A DNA stretch of 64,000 nt. Source: Alteromonas gracilis. GTDB taxonomy: Bacteria; Pseudomonadota; Gammaproteobacteria; Enterobacterales; Alteromonadaceae. A program made the translations under genes and the position numbers. Location of the stretch: the NCBI RefSeq assembly GCF_002993325.1, contig NZ_PVNO01000027.1, positions 248,001-312,000 on the forward strand, written 5' to 3'. Shown in pieces: positions 9,095-18,860 of this stretch (positions within the stretch are counted from its first letter, which is position 1; each line of letters starts with the position of its first letter). The notes under the pieces were generated by a model. The model worked only from the letters and a program-made list of their open reading frames with translations, made no database searches and was not told the origin of the DNA.

Positions 9095-10066
9095 TTGATA
9101 AGGCGCAACGTCGTCAATGTTGTAATAATTTTTGTGAGTCTAGCGCTCTTATTAGGTGTCGCGGGAATAATAGGGTCGACGTGGTGCTCTGAAGCGCCGT
9201 TAGATTTAAAACAGCATATTACCGTTCAATTACAGTTACCGTTGATACTAACAGCGTGCCTTGTTGGCGCTGCGCTCTCCGTAAGCGGCGCAACATTGCA
9301 AGTGGTGTTGCGAAATCCCTTAGCGGACCCCGGCATTATTGGTATAACTAGCGGAGCCAGTTTGGTCGCTGCACTTTTGTTGCTGTTAACACCACGGTGG
9401 GCATCAGCATATCTTCATTACCTGCTGCCATTAGGGTGCTTTGTTGGTGCGCTGCTTTCCACATTTATTATTTACCGCATAGCGAGGAAGTTGCTGGGCT
9501 CTTCTACAGCCGTCATTCTTGCTGGTGTTGCTATTTCTACGCTAAGCGGCGCTGTCATCGCTTGGCTTTACATGTTTAGCGACGCCAATGCTCTTCGCAA
9601 CCTTACCTTCTGGTTAATGGGAAGTTTGTACCAAACTAACTGGTTAATTTTGTCAGTGGGGGGCCCTCTCATAGCTGCCGCTGTTGCATTACAGCTTCAT
9701 TTTGCCGCCGATTTAAACAAGCTGTACGCGGGTGAGCTTGCAGCAAAAAGTAGTGGTGTGGATGTAGAAAAACTCACTGAGCGCGCACTCATTGTTTGTG
9801 CTGTTGCTGTAGGTACTGCGGTGTCTATGGCAGGTTCTATCGCGTTTGTAGGCTTGTTAGTTCCACACATTTTACGCTTACTAATCGGGCACAATAACCG
9901 TTATTTGTTACCGCTAAGTGCAATAAGCGGCGCAAGCTTGTTAACACTCGTCGCGTTAAGTTCTGAACTTACCCGTGCCATTACACTTCCGGTATCTATG
10001 GTAACGGCCACGTTAGGCGGTCCATTATTAATTTGGGCTTTAGCTAAAGGTCAAATAAAAGGGTAG
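9095..10066 (+). CDS. btuC: Cobalamin ABC transporter permease
   Basis: FecCD-family inner-membrane permease, probably for vitamin B12. The 323 residues are almost wholly hydrophobic with about ten segments. Family blocks are GATLQVVLRNPLADPGIIGI, the GSLYQTNW segment and FVGLLVPHILRLLIGHNNR. The start is TTG at 9095, with AAGGCGG about eight bases upstream. It lies just before the matching ATPase gene. No BtuF gene is next to it and no cobalamin riboswitch is evident upstream. An iron-siderophore permease is the main alternative. Confidence 0.85.
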   Translation: MIRRNVVNVVIIFVSLALLLGVAGIIGSTWCSEAPLDLKQHITVQLQLPLILTACLVGAALSVSGATLQVVLRNPLADPGIIGITSGASLVAALLLLLTPRWASAYLHYLLPLGCFVGALLSTFIIYRIARKLLGSSTAVILAGVAISTLSGAVIAWLYMFSDANALRNLTFWLMGSLYQTNWLILSVGGPLIAAAVALQLHFAADLNKLYAGELAAKSSGVDVEKLTERALIVCAVAVGTAVSMAGSIAFVGLLVPHILRLLIGHNNRYLLPLSAISGASLLTLVALSSELTRAITLPVSMVTATLGGPLLIWALAKGQIKG

Positions 10067-10076
10067 TGGAAGTGAA

Positions 10077-11012
10077 ATGACGACGAAGAATTTTACAGCT
10101 CAGCAACGCCCGGTTTCTTCCACTAACCCACAAATAAATGCTATTGAGGGTGATATCATTGGCACGAATTCCAAGCAAAAAGTCAGTAGCAAAGACGAAG
10201 TAGCTGATGACAAGAGCGCAGCAGATGGCCAAAACCAAGCGGAAGATCATATTGTTTTGAGCGTACAGCATGTGAAAGTCGCTTCACGGCTTTGGGTTGA
10301 GGGGATTAGTGCGAAAAAAGGCGAATGTATTCATATCATAGGACCAAATGGGGCAGGAAAATCAACGCTGTTGCTTATCCTTGCTGGCCTTATTGAAGCT
10401 GACGAGGGCAACGTCACGTTGCTTGGCAAGCCAATGGACAATTGGTCGCTGGCAACGCTTGCGAGTGTGCGTACCCTACTAGCTCAGCAAAGTGAGAGTG
10501 GTTTTCACTTGTCGGTAAAGGAATACTTAAGCTTTTATTCGTCCGCCCAGCAAAGCGTGCTTATACCTGCTGTTTTAGAAAAAGCGCTAGAAGTCTCCGA
10601 CTTCTCCAATAAAATTCTCACCCAGCTTTCTGGCGGCGAACGTCAGCGAGTAGAAATCTGCCGAGCGCTATTGCAAATTTGGCCTCAGCTAGAACACGGC
10701 GAAGGTATAGTGCTTTTAGACGAGCCATTACAAGGGCTTGATATAAGGCATCAGTATGCCTTAGCGAGTTTAGTGAAATTCCTTTGTAAAAAAGGGAATA
10801 CCATACTTATGACGTCTCACGATATTGCCCTGAGCGCTAACTATTGCGACAGCTTATGGCTTATGCAAAGTGGTCGCATGGTGGCGTCGGGCAGACCGCT
10901 CGAGGTAGCAACTCAAACCAACCTTGAAAAAGTGTTTGAATGCCATTTTGCTATAAGCAAGCGCGATAACTTTCTAGAAATTCAAGTTTGCGCACCTATT
11001 TCCCTAGAATAA
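10077..11012 (+). CDS. btuD: Cobalamin ABC transporter ATP-binding protein with N-terminal extension
   Basis: ATPase partner of the upstream permease. Walker A GPNGAGKST is at residues 89-97, and the signature LSGGERQR, Walker B VLLDEPLQGLD and the switch histidine (TSHD) follow. It has 311 residues against about 249 in E. coli BtuD. The extra 58 or so N-terminal residues are polar, charged and probably unstructured. A later start cannot be excluded, but the ATG at 10077 is only 11 bases from btuC. B12 specificity is taken from the btuC-like partner. Confidence 0.83.
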   Translation: MTTKNFTAQQRPVSSTNPQINAIEGDIIGTNSKQKVSSKDEVADDKSAADGQNQAEDHIVLSVQHVKVASRLWVEGISAKKGECIHIIGPNGAGKSTLLLILAGLIEADEGNVTLLGKPMDNWSLATLASVRTLLAQQSESGFHLSVKEYLSFYSSAQQSVLIPAVLEKALEVSDFSNKILTQLSGGERQRVEICRALLQIWPQLEHGEGIVLLDEPLQGLDIRHQYALASLVKFLCKKGNTILMTSHDIALSANYCDSLWLMQSGRMVASGRPLEVATQTNLEKVFECHFAISKRDNFLEIQVCAPISLE

Positions 11013-11189
11013 ATGTGGTAAAGTGCCTCCAGCATTTTTTTAGATTCATATTTTCACATTAGACTGATTAGATTAAAGCGCTACAGACATATAAAGAAGC
11101 GCGGTACAGTCTTTCTATTGAAGCTTGGGCTTCAATAAATATTTTCACTTAAACGTTTGCCCTACGTAATTTTTATCAGGAGAACACCG

Positions 11190-12533
11190 TTGAGTAATTG
11201 GCAAGTAGACAGTTGGAGAAATAAACCTATTCTTCAGCAACCAGAGTACGACGACAAAGTACGTTTAAAAGAAGTAGAGCAAACACTGAGTTCTTATCCA
11301 CCGCTGGTATTCGCTGCTGAAGCTCGTGAGCTAAGACGTCAGTTAGGCGAAGTAAGCCTGGGGAAAGGCTTTCTTTTACAAGGTGGTGATTGCGCGGAAT
11401 CGTTTGACGAGTTTAACGCACCTAAAATTCGCGATACGTTCAAAGTTATTCTTCAAATGGCAATCGTACTGACGTTTGCTGGCCGCTGCCCCGTAACCAA
11501 AGTTGCACGTATGGCGGGTCAATATGCTAAGCCTCGTTCGTCGGATTTCGAAACCCGCGATGGTGTGACCTTGCCAAGCTATCGCGGCGATATTATCAAT
11601 AACTTTGAATTCACCGAAGCGGCCCGTCGTCCAGACCCTGATCGCTTGTTAGAAGCTTATCATCGCAGTGCATCTACTTTGAATCTACTTCGTGCGTTTG
11701 CACAAGGTGGTTTGGCTGATCTTCATGAGGTAAACCGCTGGAACATGGCGTTTGTTGAAAACAATCCGCTTAAAGAGCGTTACTCTGATATGGCCAACCG
11801 TATTCAAGACACCCTTGAGTTTATGGATGTTATTGGTATTAACGCACAAACCAGTTCTACGCTGCACGAGACCTCACTGTTCACGTCGCATGAAGCATTG
11901 CTGTTGAACTATGAGCAGGCGCTAACACGCATCGATACCCTTACCGGTAAGCCTTACGATTGTTCGGCTCACATGGTGTGGATTGGCGAGCGTACCCGTC
12001 AACTTGACCATGCGCACGTTGAGTTTTTCCGTGGCATTCACAACCCAATTGGTGTGAAAGTGGGGCCAAGCATGCAAGAAGACGAGCTTATTCGTTTGAT
12101 TGATGCGCTTAACCCGCTAAACGATCCAGGTCGTTTAACGCTAATTACGCGAATGGGCGCCGATAATTTAGCCGACAATTTGCCACGCTTATTGCGTAAA
12201 GTGAAAGCTGAGGGCCGACATGTTGTGTGGAGCTCTGACCCGATGCACGGCAACACGTTTTCGGCCTCTAGCGGCTATAAAACCCGTAACTTCGATGCAA
12301 TCTTGAAAGAAATTAAACAGTTCTTCCAAGCCCATGAAGCAGAAGGCACGCACGCTGGTGGTATTCACCTTGAGATGACCGGTCAGCACGTTACTGAGTG
12401 CACTGGCGGCGCATATAAAATAAGTGATGAAGACTTAGCGCAAGCCTACAAAACGCAATGCGATCCACGCTTAAATGCAGACCAGGTGCTTGAAATGGCA
12501 TTCTTGGTGGCTGATCATTTGCGTAATGCGTAA
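11190..12533 (+). CDS. Class II 3-deoxy-7-phosphoheptulonate (DAHP) synthase
   Basis: First enzyme of the shikimate pathway, joining phosphoenolpyruvate and erythrose 4-phosphate. This is the plant-like class II type rather than AroF/G/H. Diagnostic segments are [54 protein letters not shown] and [11 protein letters not shown] chose the TTG at 11190, which follows AGGAG by seven bases; the open frame runs 11 codons further. The product is 447 residues, the usual size. It stands alone with its own terminator and supplies chorismate for, among others, the trp operon in this window. Confidence 0.93.
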   Translation: MSNWQVDSWRNKPILQQPEYDDKVRLKEVEQTLSSYPPLVFAAEARELRRQLGEVSLGKGFLLQGGDCAESFDEFNAPKIRDTFKVILQMAIVLTFAGRCPVTKVARMAGQYAKPRSSDFETRDGVTLPSYRGDIINNFEFTEAARRPDPDRLLEAYHRSASTLNLLRAFAQGGLADLHEVNRWNMAFVENNPLKERYSDMANRIQDTLEFMDVIGINAQTSSTLHETSLFTSHEALLLNYEQALTRIDTLTGKPYDCSAHMVWIGERTRQLDHAHVEFFRGIHNPIGVKVGPSMQEDELIRLIDALNPLNDPGRLTLITRMGADNLADNLPRLLRKVKAEGRHVVWSSDPMHGNTFSASSGYKTRNFDAILKEIKQFFQAHEAEGTHAGGIHLEMTGQHVTECTGGAYKISDEDLAQAYKTQCDPRLNADQVLEMAFLVADHLRNA

Positions 12534-12578
12534 TGCGTAATGCTTAAAGTGACCAACATCGCATTGGCAATTTGAAGA

Positions 12579-12607
12579 AACGGCATCATTGAGATGCCGT
12601 TTTTTTT
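12579..12607 (+). terminator. Rho-independent terminator after the DAHP synthase gene
   Basis: AACGGCATC and GATGCCGTT form a nine-base-pair stem with a five-base loop, followed by a run of T. Confidence 0.9.
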
Positions 12608-12678
12608 ACCTAAATTTTACGCGTATATTTGCGGTTAGGTTGATATGCTCATTGTGTTGAAGTAAACACGATTGACCT

Positions 12679-13677
12679 ATGACCCAATTTAAACACGGTT
12701 TCTATACACTCTTTATTATGGCTGTGGCTATTTTAGGGTGTTTAGCACTTAGTAACTGGTTACTGCCGCTTGGCGGTATTCTGCTCATTCTACAGCTTGC
12801 GTGTGCCATTGTGGCGTTAACGACCTCAAGGTTTTACGGCTTGCTTGCAGGGGTAGCCGGAGCACTGAGCTTTAATTATTTTTTCACCGAGCCTTTGCAC
12901 TCATTTCAAATTGCAGAAGTTGAAGACAGCATTAATTTTGTCGTTTTCATCATTGTAGCCATCCTCATTAGCGAGCTTGCTGTCTACGTCAATTCTCAAC
13001 AACATGCACTACAGGTTGTTAAAACACAATCTAGTGTCCTGCGATCTGTGTCCCACGATTTGCGTACGCCGCTCTCTACCATTATCGGTTCTGTTGAAAC
13101 CTATATGACATATCAAGACAAGCTTGATGACATTGAGAGACAGGCACTGTTAAAAGGGGTTCACGATGAAGGTAAACGCCTTTATGTTTACGTTGAGAAC
13201 CTGCTTCAAGCCACACGAATTGAGCATAACGCGTTAGCGCTAAATTTAACCCATGTAAACCTGACTGCCTTTTTAGCTAACCTTGAAAGTCGTATTAACA
13301 GTGGTCGACTAAAAGTGATCAACAACAGTGACAGTCACGGTATAACCGTGTCTGAATCACTGTTTGAACAAGCTTTATTTAACGTAATTGATAATGCCCT
13401 TAAATTCAGCGATGACAGTGTATTGCTGGTGGTTAGCCACTCTGATGGAGAGTTTGAGTTTGAAATAGCTGATAAAGGCGAAGGGCTCAGCGATGAACAG
13501 CTACAAGCGCCAATACAGCTTTTTCAAACCAGTCGTCGCAGCGATAGTGGAAAAGGCGGCATTGGCTTAGGGCTAAGCGTAGCAGCAGGCATAGTTCACG
13601 CCCATGGCGGTGCTATAAAGCTGTCGAATACCACACCAGGCCTTCTTGTCAGTATTACAATTCCAAAAAGGGATTAG
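12679..13677 (+). CDS. KdpD-like sensor histidine kinase (short form)
   Basis: Membrane histidine kinase that matches only the C-terminal half of KdpD. Hydrophobic segments in residues 8-105 form the DUF4118 four-helix region, including the KdpD-like FNYFFTEPLHSFQI. The HisKA motif SHDLRTPLS follows (H126), then the ATPase boxes NVIDNALKF, DKGEG and GGIGLGLSV. The usual roughly 400-residue KdpD and Usp sensor domains are missing. It is followed by its regulator gene and by KtrA/KtrB-like genes, so control of potassium uptake is a reasonable inference. Confidence 0.88.
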   Translation: MTQFKHGFYTLFIMAVAILGCLALSNWLLPLGGILLILQLACAIVALTTSRFYGLLAGVAGALSFNYFFTEPLHSFQIAEVEDSINFVVFIIVAILISELAVYVNSQQHALQVVKTQSSVLRSVSHDLRTPLSTIIGSVETYMTYQDKLDDIERQALLKGVHDEGKRLYVYVENLLQATRIEHNALALNLTHVNLTAFLANLESRINSGRLKVINNSDSHGITVSESLFEQALFNVIDNALKFSDDSVLLVVSHSDGEFEFEIADKGEGLSDEQLQAPIQLFQTSRRSDSGKGGIGLGLSVAAGIVHAHGGAIKLSNTTPGLLVSITIPKRD

Positions 13678-13681
13678 CGCA

Positions 13682-14377
13682 ATGAGCCACACCATTCTAC
13701 TTGTTGAAGATGATGCGAATATTCGTCAGATGCTGAGCATTGCGCTAGGTGCAGAAGGCTACCTTTGTGTTGAAGCTGCTTCGGTTCGAGAAGCTTTGTC
13801 ATTGTTTAATCAGCACCGTCCTGACCTTGTCATACTCGATTTAGGGTTACCTGATGGTGAGGGGAGTGAAGTACTTAAACGCATTAGAGAATCCAGTCGC
13901 CTGCCAGTGCTCGTGTTGTCTGCAAGAGATCAGGAGTTAGACAAAGTCGACCTGTTGTCCCGGGGGGCCAATGACTATGTTAGCAAGCCTTTTGGGATCA
14001 GAGAGCTTGTCACCCGGGTGAAAGTACTGCTTAGAGACTTCAATCCTGTGGTTGAGCCCACAACGCCCACACGACAGATTGGCAAGATAGCATTGGATAT
14101 TACCGAGCGACGGCTGCTCGTTGAAGGCGAAGTTATCGCGCTGGCCCCAAAAGAAGTTCAGCTTCTTGACGAGCTTACAAAACAGCCTGGGGCGTTTATT
14201 AGCCAGCAAGAGTTGTTAAGAAGAATATGGGGTCTACATCACAGTGAAGACACCCACTACATCCGCGTTCTTGTAAGACAGCTGAGAAAGAAAACAGATC
14301 CGTTCGAGAAAAATTTAATAGAGACAATGCCTAAACAAGGCTACCGAATAGCGGTTGATAAACCGGAGGCTAATTAA
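13682..14377 (+). CDS. KdpE-like OmpR-family response regulator
   Basis: DNA-binding regulator of 231 residues. The receiver domain has acidic residues ED at 9-10 and the phospho-acceptor D53 in VILDLGLPDGEG, with K in YVSKPFGI. A winged-helix output domain follows (PKEVQLLDEL to ETMPKQGYR). I chose the ATG at 13682, preceded by AAGGGA; the open frame runs 12 codons upstream into the kinase gene. It lies between the kinase and the potassium transporter genes and overlaps the next ATG by one base. Confidence 0.9.
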   Translation: MSHTILLVEDDANIRQMLSIALGAEGYLCVEAASVREALSLFNQHRPDLVILDLGLPDGEGSEVLKRIRESSRLPVLVLSARDQELDKVDLLSRGANDYVSKPFGIRELVTRVKVLLRDFNPVVEPTTPTRQIGKIALDITERRLLVEGEVIALAPKEVQLLDELTKQPGAFISQQELLRRIWGLHHSEDTHYIRVLVRQLRKKTDPFEKNLIETMPKQGYRIAVDKPEAN

Positions 14378-15033
14378 TGTCGCACTTTAGTGTAATTGGG
14401 CTTGGCAAGTTTGGCTTAACGGCCAGTTTAGAGTTAATTCATATGGGGCACACCGTTACAGGAATTGACCAAAGTGAAAAGCTGGTTGAACAGTATGCAG
14501 GTGAGTTTACGCAGTGCGTTGTGTGTGATGCCAGTGATGAGCGTGCACTCAAGGAATTAAACTTGTGTCAGAGCGAAGCCGTGCTTGTTGCTATTGGCGA
14601 GGATATGCAAGCTAGCTTACTGTGTACAATGGCACTAAAAAACTTGGGCGTAGCCAATATTTGGGTGAAAGCTAATAGCTCTGCTCACCACGCTATTTTA
14701 TCCAAGCTGGGTGTGTCGAAAATTATTCATCCTGAAGAAGAGATGGGAGCAAGGGTGGCGCAAGCGCTTAACTACCCAATGGTGAATGACTACTTGGGTA
14801 TAGGGCACGGCGTTTATATCGTTGATGTCATTTTGTCTGATCACTTTTCTTCACAGCGCTTAAAAGACGTGCTGTCCGTCGGTAAGGGGCAAGTCTCTTG
14901 TTTGTTAGTTAAGCGAGGTCACCAGCTACATCATAATCCATCGTTAGACTTTGAAGTTACTTCGAAAGATACCATTATTCTCTGCGGCCATAGAGAGAAC
15001 CTTGTTAAAATAGCGCCTAGGCTAGCACAATGA
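14377..15033 (+). CDS. KtrA/TrkA-type potassium channel regulatory subunit
   Basis: Cytoplasmic RCK protein that gates the KtrB-type potassium channel. The Rossmann motif GLGKFGLTASLEL and the acidic end of beta-2 (GIDQS) form the nucleotide-binding RCK_N domain. RCK_C occupies about residues 140-218. With one RCK_N/RCK_C unit (218 residues) it is KtrA-like, not the double TrkA of E. coli. Its 3' end overlaps the channel gene by four bases (ATGA). Confidence 0.9.
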   Translation: MSHFSVIGLGKFGLTASLELIHMGHTVTGIDQSEKLVEQYAGEFTQCVVCDASDERALKELNLCQSEAVLVAIGEDMQASLLCTMALKNLGVANIWVKANSSAHHAILSKLGVSKIIHPEEEMGARVAQALNYPMVNDYLGIGHGVYIVDVILSDHFSSQRLKDVLSVGKGQVSCLLVKRGHQLHHNPSLDFEVTSKDTIILCGHRENLVKIAPRLAQ

Positions 15034-16394
15034 ACAGATGGGATCCTGGCTACAGACCGATAGAGCGCTCGCCTAAAGGTATCAACAAAATTCAGGTAGG
15101 GCCGCCCCTTATTCTCTCTCTAAGCTTTGTGGCGGTGATTTTCTTAGGCACCGTTATCCTAAAATTGCCAATAATGACTCATGAGCCCATCTCGTGGATC
15201 CAAAGCCTATTTACTTCCACATCGGCGGTGACAGTAACGGGTCTTGTGGTAGTCGATACCGGATCTGTTTTTACAACTGCTGGACAAGCGGTGATTGCGG
15301 TTTTAATTCAGCTGGGGGGCTTAGGGTTGATGACGTTTGCCATCGTCACGCTCATTGCCTTAGGAAGTAAAATAAGTTTCTTGCAGCAATCGGCAGTGAA
15401 GGAGGCGTTTAATCAAACAGATTTATCAACGCTTGTGTCTACAGCAAAGTCGGTACTGATTTTTGCCTTCTTCGTTGAGTTAGTGGGTTTTTGTATTCTG
15501 TCGGCCTACTGGATGCAGGAAAAAGGAGTAAGTGAAGCGTTATTTCACGCGTTTTTTTACACCATCTCTGCGTTCAACAACGCAGGATTTGCACTAAGTG
15601 GGGATAGTCTTTCCGCCTATGTGGGAGACCCGATTATCAACATCACTATTTCTGCATTATTTATTATTGGTGGTCTCGGGTTCTCCGTTTGGATAGAGCT
15701 TCATAAAAAGCGCAGATGGCAACGCATCTCTGTGTATGCCAAGACAATGATATTGGGTACGCTAATTGTCAATGTAACCGCCTTTTTGCTTATCTTTATT
15801 ATTGAAAGTGATAATCCTGCAACCTTGGCGAACCTCGATACTCAAAGCGCATTATGGGCATCATGGTTTCAAGCTGTTACTCCAAGAACTGCCGGATTTA
15901 ATACGCTGGATATAGCGTCGTTAGAAGATCCAACGACAGCATTAATGTTGTTGCTAATGTTTATCGGCGGGGGCTCAATGAGTACCGCAAGCGGTATAAA
16001 ACTTATGACTTTCATCGTTTTGATCATTGCCGCATATAACTATATTCAGCGGGGAGCTGCGCCACGACTTTTTGGTAGAACAATTTCAAATGACACTATC
16101 AGCAAAGCGCTAGCGCTTACGATGATTTCCATAGGTATTACGTGGATAGCTATTTTTCTTTTATTAATGTCAGAAAAAGCTGACTTTTTGGATATCGTGT
16201 TCGAAGCGGTTTCTGCTCTTGGGACCGTGGGTCTTTCCAGAGGGTTAACTGGCGAGCTGTCAAACAGTGGTGAGTGGATCATTATCTTACTGATGTACGC
16301 GGGTAGATTAGGGCCTTTAACATTGGCTTATTTTATTGCCAGCCCTCGAATAAGCCGCATTAAATACCCAGAAGCTAAGCTAGCAATTGGTTAA
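15030..16394 (+). CDS. KtrB/TrkH-type potassium transporter
   Basis: Membrane potassium channel subunit of the SKT superfamily, 454 residues. The four pore repeats can be seen as SAVTVTGLVV, SAFNNAGFAL, TPRTAGFNT and SALGTVGLSRG. Each carries the filter glycine. It is the last gene of the kinase-regulator-KtrA-KtrB operon. The stop overlaps the end of the converging small gene by four bases. Confidence 0.92.
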   Translation: MNRWDPGYRPIERSPKGINKIQVGPPLILSLSFVAVIFLGTVILKLPIMTHEPISWIQSLFTSTSAVTVTGLVVVDTGSVFTTAGQAVIAVLIQLGGLGLMTFAIVTLIALGSKISFLQQSAVKEAFNQTDLSTLVSTAKSVLIFAFFVELVGFCILSAYWMQEKGVSEALFHAFFYTISAFNNAGFALSGDSLSAYVGDPIINITISALFIIGGLGFSVWIELHKKRRWQRISVYAKTMILGTLIVNVTAFLLIFIIESDNPATLANLDTQSALWASWFQAVTPRTAGFNTLDIASLEDPTTALMLLLMFIGGGSMSTASGIKLMTFIVLIIAAYNYIQRGAAPRLFGRTISNDTISKALALTMISIGITWIAIFLLLMSEKADFLDIVFEAVSALGTVGLSRGLTGELSNSGEWIIILLMYAGRLGPLTLAYFIASPRISRIKYPEAKLAIG

Positions 16395-16714
16395 CCTGCA
16401 AAAATAGCGGCGCGTTCTTCTTCACTCAAAATTCCGGTAAAGATAGTTTCTCTTCTTAAGTTGGCTGTACGCTCATCGTCAGCCAATAAAAGCGCTTTAA
16501 ATACGGCGGGTTCATCGCGAGCTTCAATAATTCCCTTCCACATCAGATAACTGCCGTAACGCATCATTTTGTTTTGATAACGCGCTTCTAAGGTTTGTTC
16601 GGCGTGCTCAAAAAGCTCTGGGTGAGATAGTAGTTTGTCGGCTATTGCACTGTGAATTTTTTTGATGCGTTCGTTTACATCACTTCGGCGTTGTTTTCTG
16701 GGTCTTGCAAACAT
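16391..16714 (-). CDS. Conserved hypothetical protein
   Basis: A 107-residue basic, mostly helical protein (MFARPRKQRRSDVNERI...). I do not recognise a named domain. It has no signal peptide or membrane segment. The C-terminal part (LRRETIFTGILSEEERAAIFAG) looks like an ordered helix-turn-helix-sized unit. It converges on the potassium transporter gene, overlapping it by four bases. The open frame and amino-acid make-up support a real gene. Confidence 0.6.
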   Translation of the reverse strand: MFARPRKQRRSDVNERIKKIHSAIADKLLSHPELFEHAEQTLEARYQNKMMRYGSYLMWKGIIEARDEPAVFKALLLADDERTANLRRETIFTGILSEEERAAIFAG

Positions 16715-16787
16715 AAATAGTCTTTTCGCTTTAATTTACGCATTTCAACATTACGAGGGCGATGCTTCTTTGTTTTCCAGCTGACAT

Positions 16788-17003
16788 TTAATCATCTTCT
16801 AGCAGAGGCTCTACAACTGATTCCAATCCGTTTAACTTTATTTCATACATTAAAGCAAGTTGTTCACCCAGCTTGTTTTCGGGAAAGCCTTGTTTGTGAA
16901 ACCACACCAAATAAGGCTCGGGTAAATGAAATAAACGCCTTCCAGCATATTTCCCAAAAGGCATAACCTGATTGATAGCAGATTTAATAAGCATTGGATC
17001 CAT
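16788..17003 (-). CDS. DUF3820 family protein
   Basis: A 71-residue protein with the DUF3820 pattern MPFGKYAGRRLFHLPEPYLVWF. Members are widespread in gammaproteobacteria and some are described as putative quorum-sensing-regulated factors; the molecular role is unknown. It starts directly after the ABC exporter stop on the same strand, with GGAG upstream of the ATG, so it is probably the last gene of that transcript. Confidence 0.8.
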   Translation of the reverse strand: MDPMLIKSAINQVMPFGKYAGRRLFHLPEPYLVWFHKQGFPENKLGEQLALMYEIKLNGLESVVEPLLEDD

Positions 17004-18860
17004 CTATGCATTATCTCCTTCACCGATATTGCTGGGGTGAGTTTCAACACTGTTCTCAGCGTTTTCCTCAATATCTTCTTCACTGTCGCGCTGCTGGGCT
17101 TGCCATAGTGTGGCGTACTCACCTTGACGCTCAAGTAAATGGGTGTGTGTCCCTTCCTCTACAATAGCCCCATTTTTCAAAACCAATATTTTATCTGCAT
17201 CAACAATGGTAGAGAGTCGGTGGGCTATCACTAAACTCGTGTGGCCTTTCGCCGCGTCGCGTAGAGCCGACAATATAGCACGCTCAGACGTGCTGTCTAA
17301 TGAACTGGTGGCCTCATCGAATATCATGATAGGAGCACCTTTTAACAATGCGCGGGCTATAGAAACTCGCTGCTTTTCACCGCCAGAAAGTTTGAGGCCG
17401 CGTTCGCCCACAGTGGTTTCTAGCTTATCAGGAAGGCTTGCTACAAAGGCCTCTAAGTGAGCCAGCTTCAATACTTGTTGTATTTCTTCATCAGCAGCAT
17501 CGGGGTTGCCATAGCGAATATTTTCCAGCAACGTGGTGTTAAAAAGCACCGTGTCCTGCGGCACAATACCGATATGAGCGCGCAAGCTTTGTTGAGTGAG
17601 CAATGAAATGTCTTTCCCATTGATAGTAATGTTCCCTTCATTTGGCTCGTAAAAGCGAAAGAGGAGTTTCATCAGCGTCGATTTACCTGCACCGCTTTCA
17701 CCGACAACGGCAACTTTTGAGCCGGGTGGCACCTCAAAGCTCAGGCCCTTCAAAATTTGGCGATTCTCGCTGTAGGAAAAGAGCACGTCATTAAAGGCGA
17801 TGGCTGGATTCGTGCAGGTTAATTCAGTGGCGTTATCTGCATCCTTAATGGCGGGTTTTTGAGCTAGTAGTTCAAATAATTTATCAATATTAGCAAGGCT
17901 TCCGCGAATTTCTCTATAGACAAAACCCAAGAAGTTTAGCGGCATGAATATCTGCATGGTAAAAGCGTTGATAAGCACAAAATCACCGATGGTCATTTCT
18001 CCATTCATGACCCCAAGGGCAGCGTTCGCCATCATTGAAGTCATCGCAATAGCAATAATGGCCGCTTGACCACCGTTTAGGGCGAATAAAGACAAGCGAT
18101 TTTTTCTTCTCGCTTTTTCCCACGCAGCTAAATCCGTGTCGTAGCGATTAGCTTCAAAAGACTCGTTATTAAAGTATTTTACGGTTTCAAAATTCAGCAG
18201 GCTGTCTACCGCGCGAGAGTTGGTGGTTGAGTCAGCTTCATTCATTTGAGTAACAAAGCGAGTGCGCCAGTCGGTAGCTTTCATTGAAAAGCCAATATAG
18301 GCAATAACACTGCAAACAATGATAAGGGCAAAAGAAACGCCAAATTGAAATAATAATAGACCGACGACTAACGCTATTTCTAGTAGCGTAGGAACAATAT
18401 TGAACACCATAAAGCGCATGAGAAAACTGACGCCATTAGTACCGCGCTCAATGTCTCTAGACAGACCACCAGTTCGTCGATTTAAATGAAACCCTAAATC
18501 GAGATTATGTAAATGTTTAAACACTTTTAAACCAAGTCGACGCATAGCGCGCTCGGTTACACGGCCGAATAAGGTATCCCGTATTTCGCCTAGTAAAACG
18601 TTTAGTAATCTCAAGGTTCCATATGCCGCAATAAGGCTGATAGGGACAGCGATGGCCAGTTTAGTTAAATCGCCATTCAAACTATCTACAGTATATTTCA
18701 GCACGTAGGGTAGACCGATGCTGGCAAGTTTAGCTGCTACTAAGCAAAGTAGTGCCAGAAAAACCCGTTGTTTAAACTCAAGTAAATAAGGCCAAAGTTG
18801 CGAAAGAACGTGCCATTTAACAGGTTCATCGTGATTAGTAGGAAAACGATTTTTTCTCAT
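17004..18860 (-). CDS. Atm1-like ABC exporter (fused permease-ATPase)
   Basis: Half-transporter of 618 residues with six membrane segments in the first half (about residues 30-320) and an ATPase domain in the second. Walker A is GESGAGKST, the signature is LSGGEKQRVSIARALL, and Walker B is IMIFDEATSSLD. HNLDLGFHLNRRTGGLSRDIERGT and VKYFNNESFE are typical of the Atm1/ABCB7 class, which exports glutathione-linked iron-sulfur precursors or metals. The acidic tail after residue 590 is probably disordered. Substrate is inferred from class. Confidence 0.87.
   Translation of the reverse strand: MRKNRFPTNHDEPVKWHVLSQLWPYLLEFKQRVFLALLCLVAAKLASIGLPYVLKYTVDSLNGDLTKLAIAVPISLIAAYGTLRLLNVLLGEIRDTLFGRVTERAMRRLGLKVFKHLHNLDLGFHLNRRTGGLSRDIERGTNGVSFLMRFMVFNIVPTLLEIALVVGLLLFQFGVSFALIIVCSVIAYIGFSMKATDWRTRFVTQMNEADSTTNSRAVDSLLNFETVKYFNNESFEANRYDTDLAAWEKARRKNRLSLFALNGGQAAIIAIAMTSMMANAALGVMNGEMTIGDFVLINAFTMQIFMPLNFLGFVYREIRGSLANIDKLFELLAQKPAIKDADNATELTCTNPAIAFNDVLFSYSENRQILKGLSFEVPPGSKVAVVGESGAGKSTLMKLLFRFYEPNEGNITINGKDISLLTQQSLRAHIGIVPQDTVLFNTTLLENIRYGNPDAADEEIQQVLKLAHLEAFVASLPDKLETTVGERGLKLSGGEKQRVSIARALLKGAPIMIFDEATSSLDSTSERAILSALRDAAKGHTSLVIAHRLSTIVDADKILVLKNGAIVEEGTHTHLLERQGEYATLWQAQQRDSEEDIEENAENSVETHPSNIGEGDNA

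Noticed and set aside
17145..17156. GTGTGTGTCC-like string in the ABC exporter gene
   Set aside because: It is one mismatch from the motif and lies in ordinary conserved coding sequence (GTHTHLL); a single near match is not enough.
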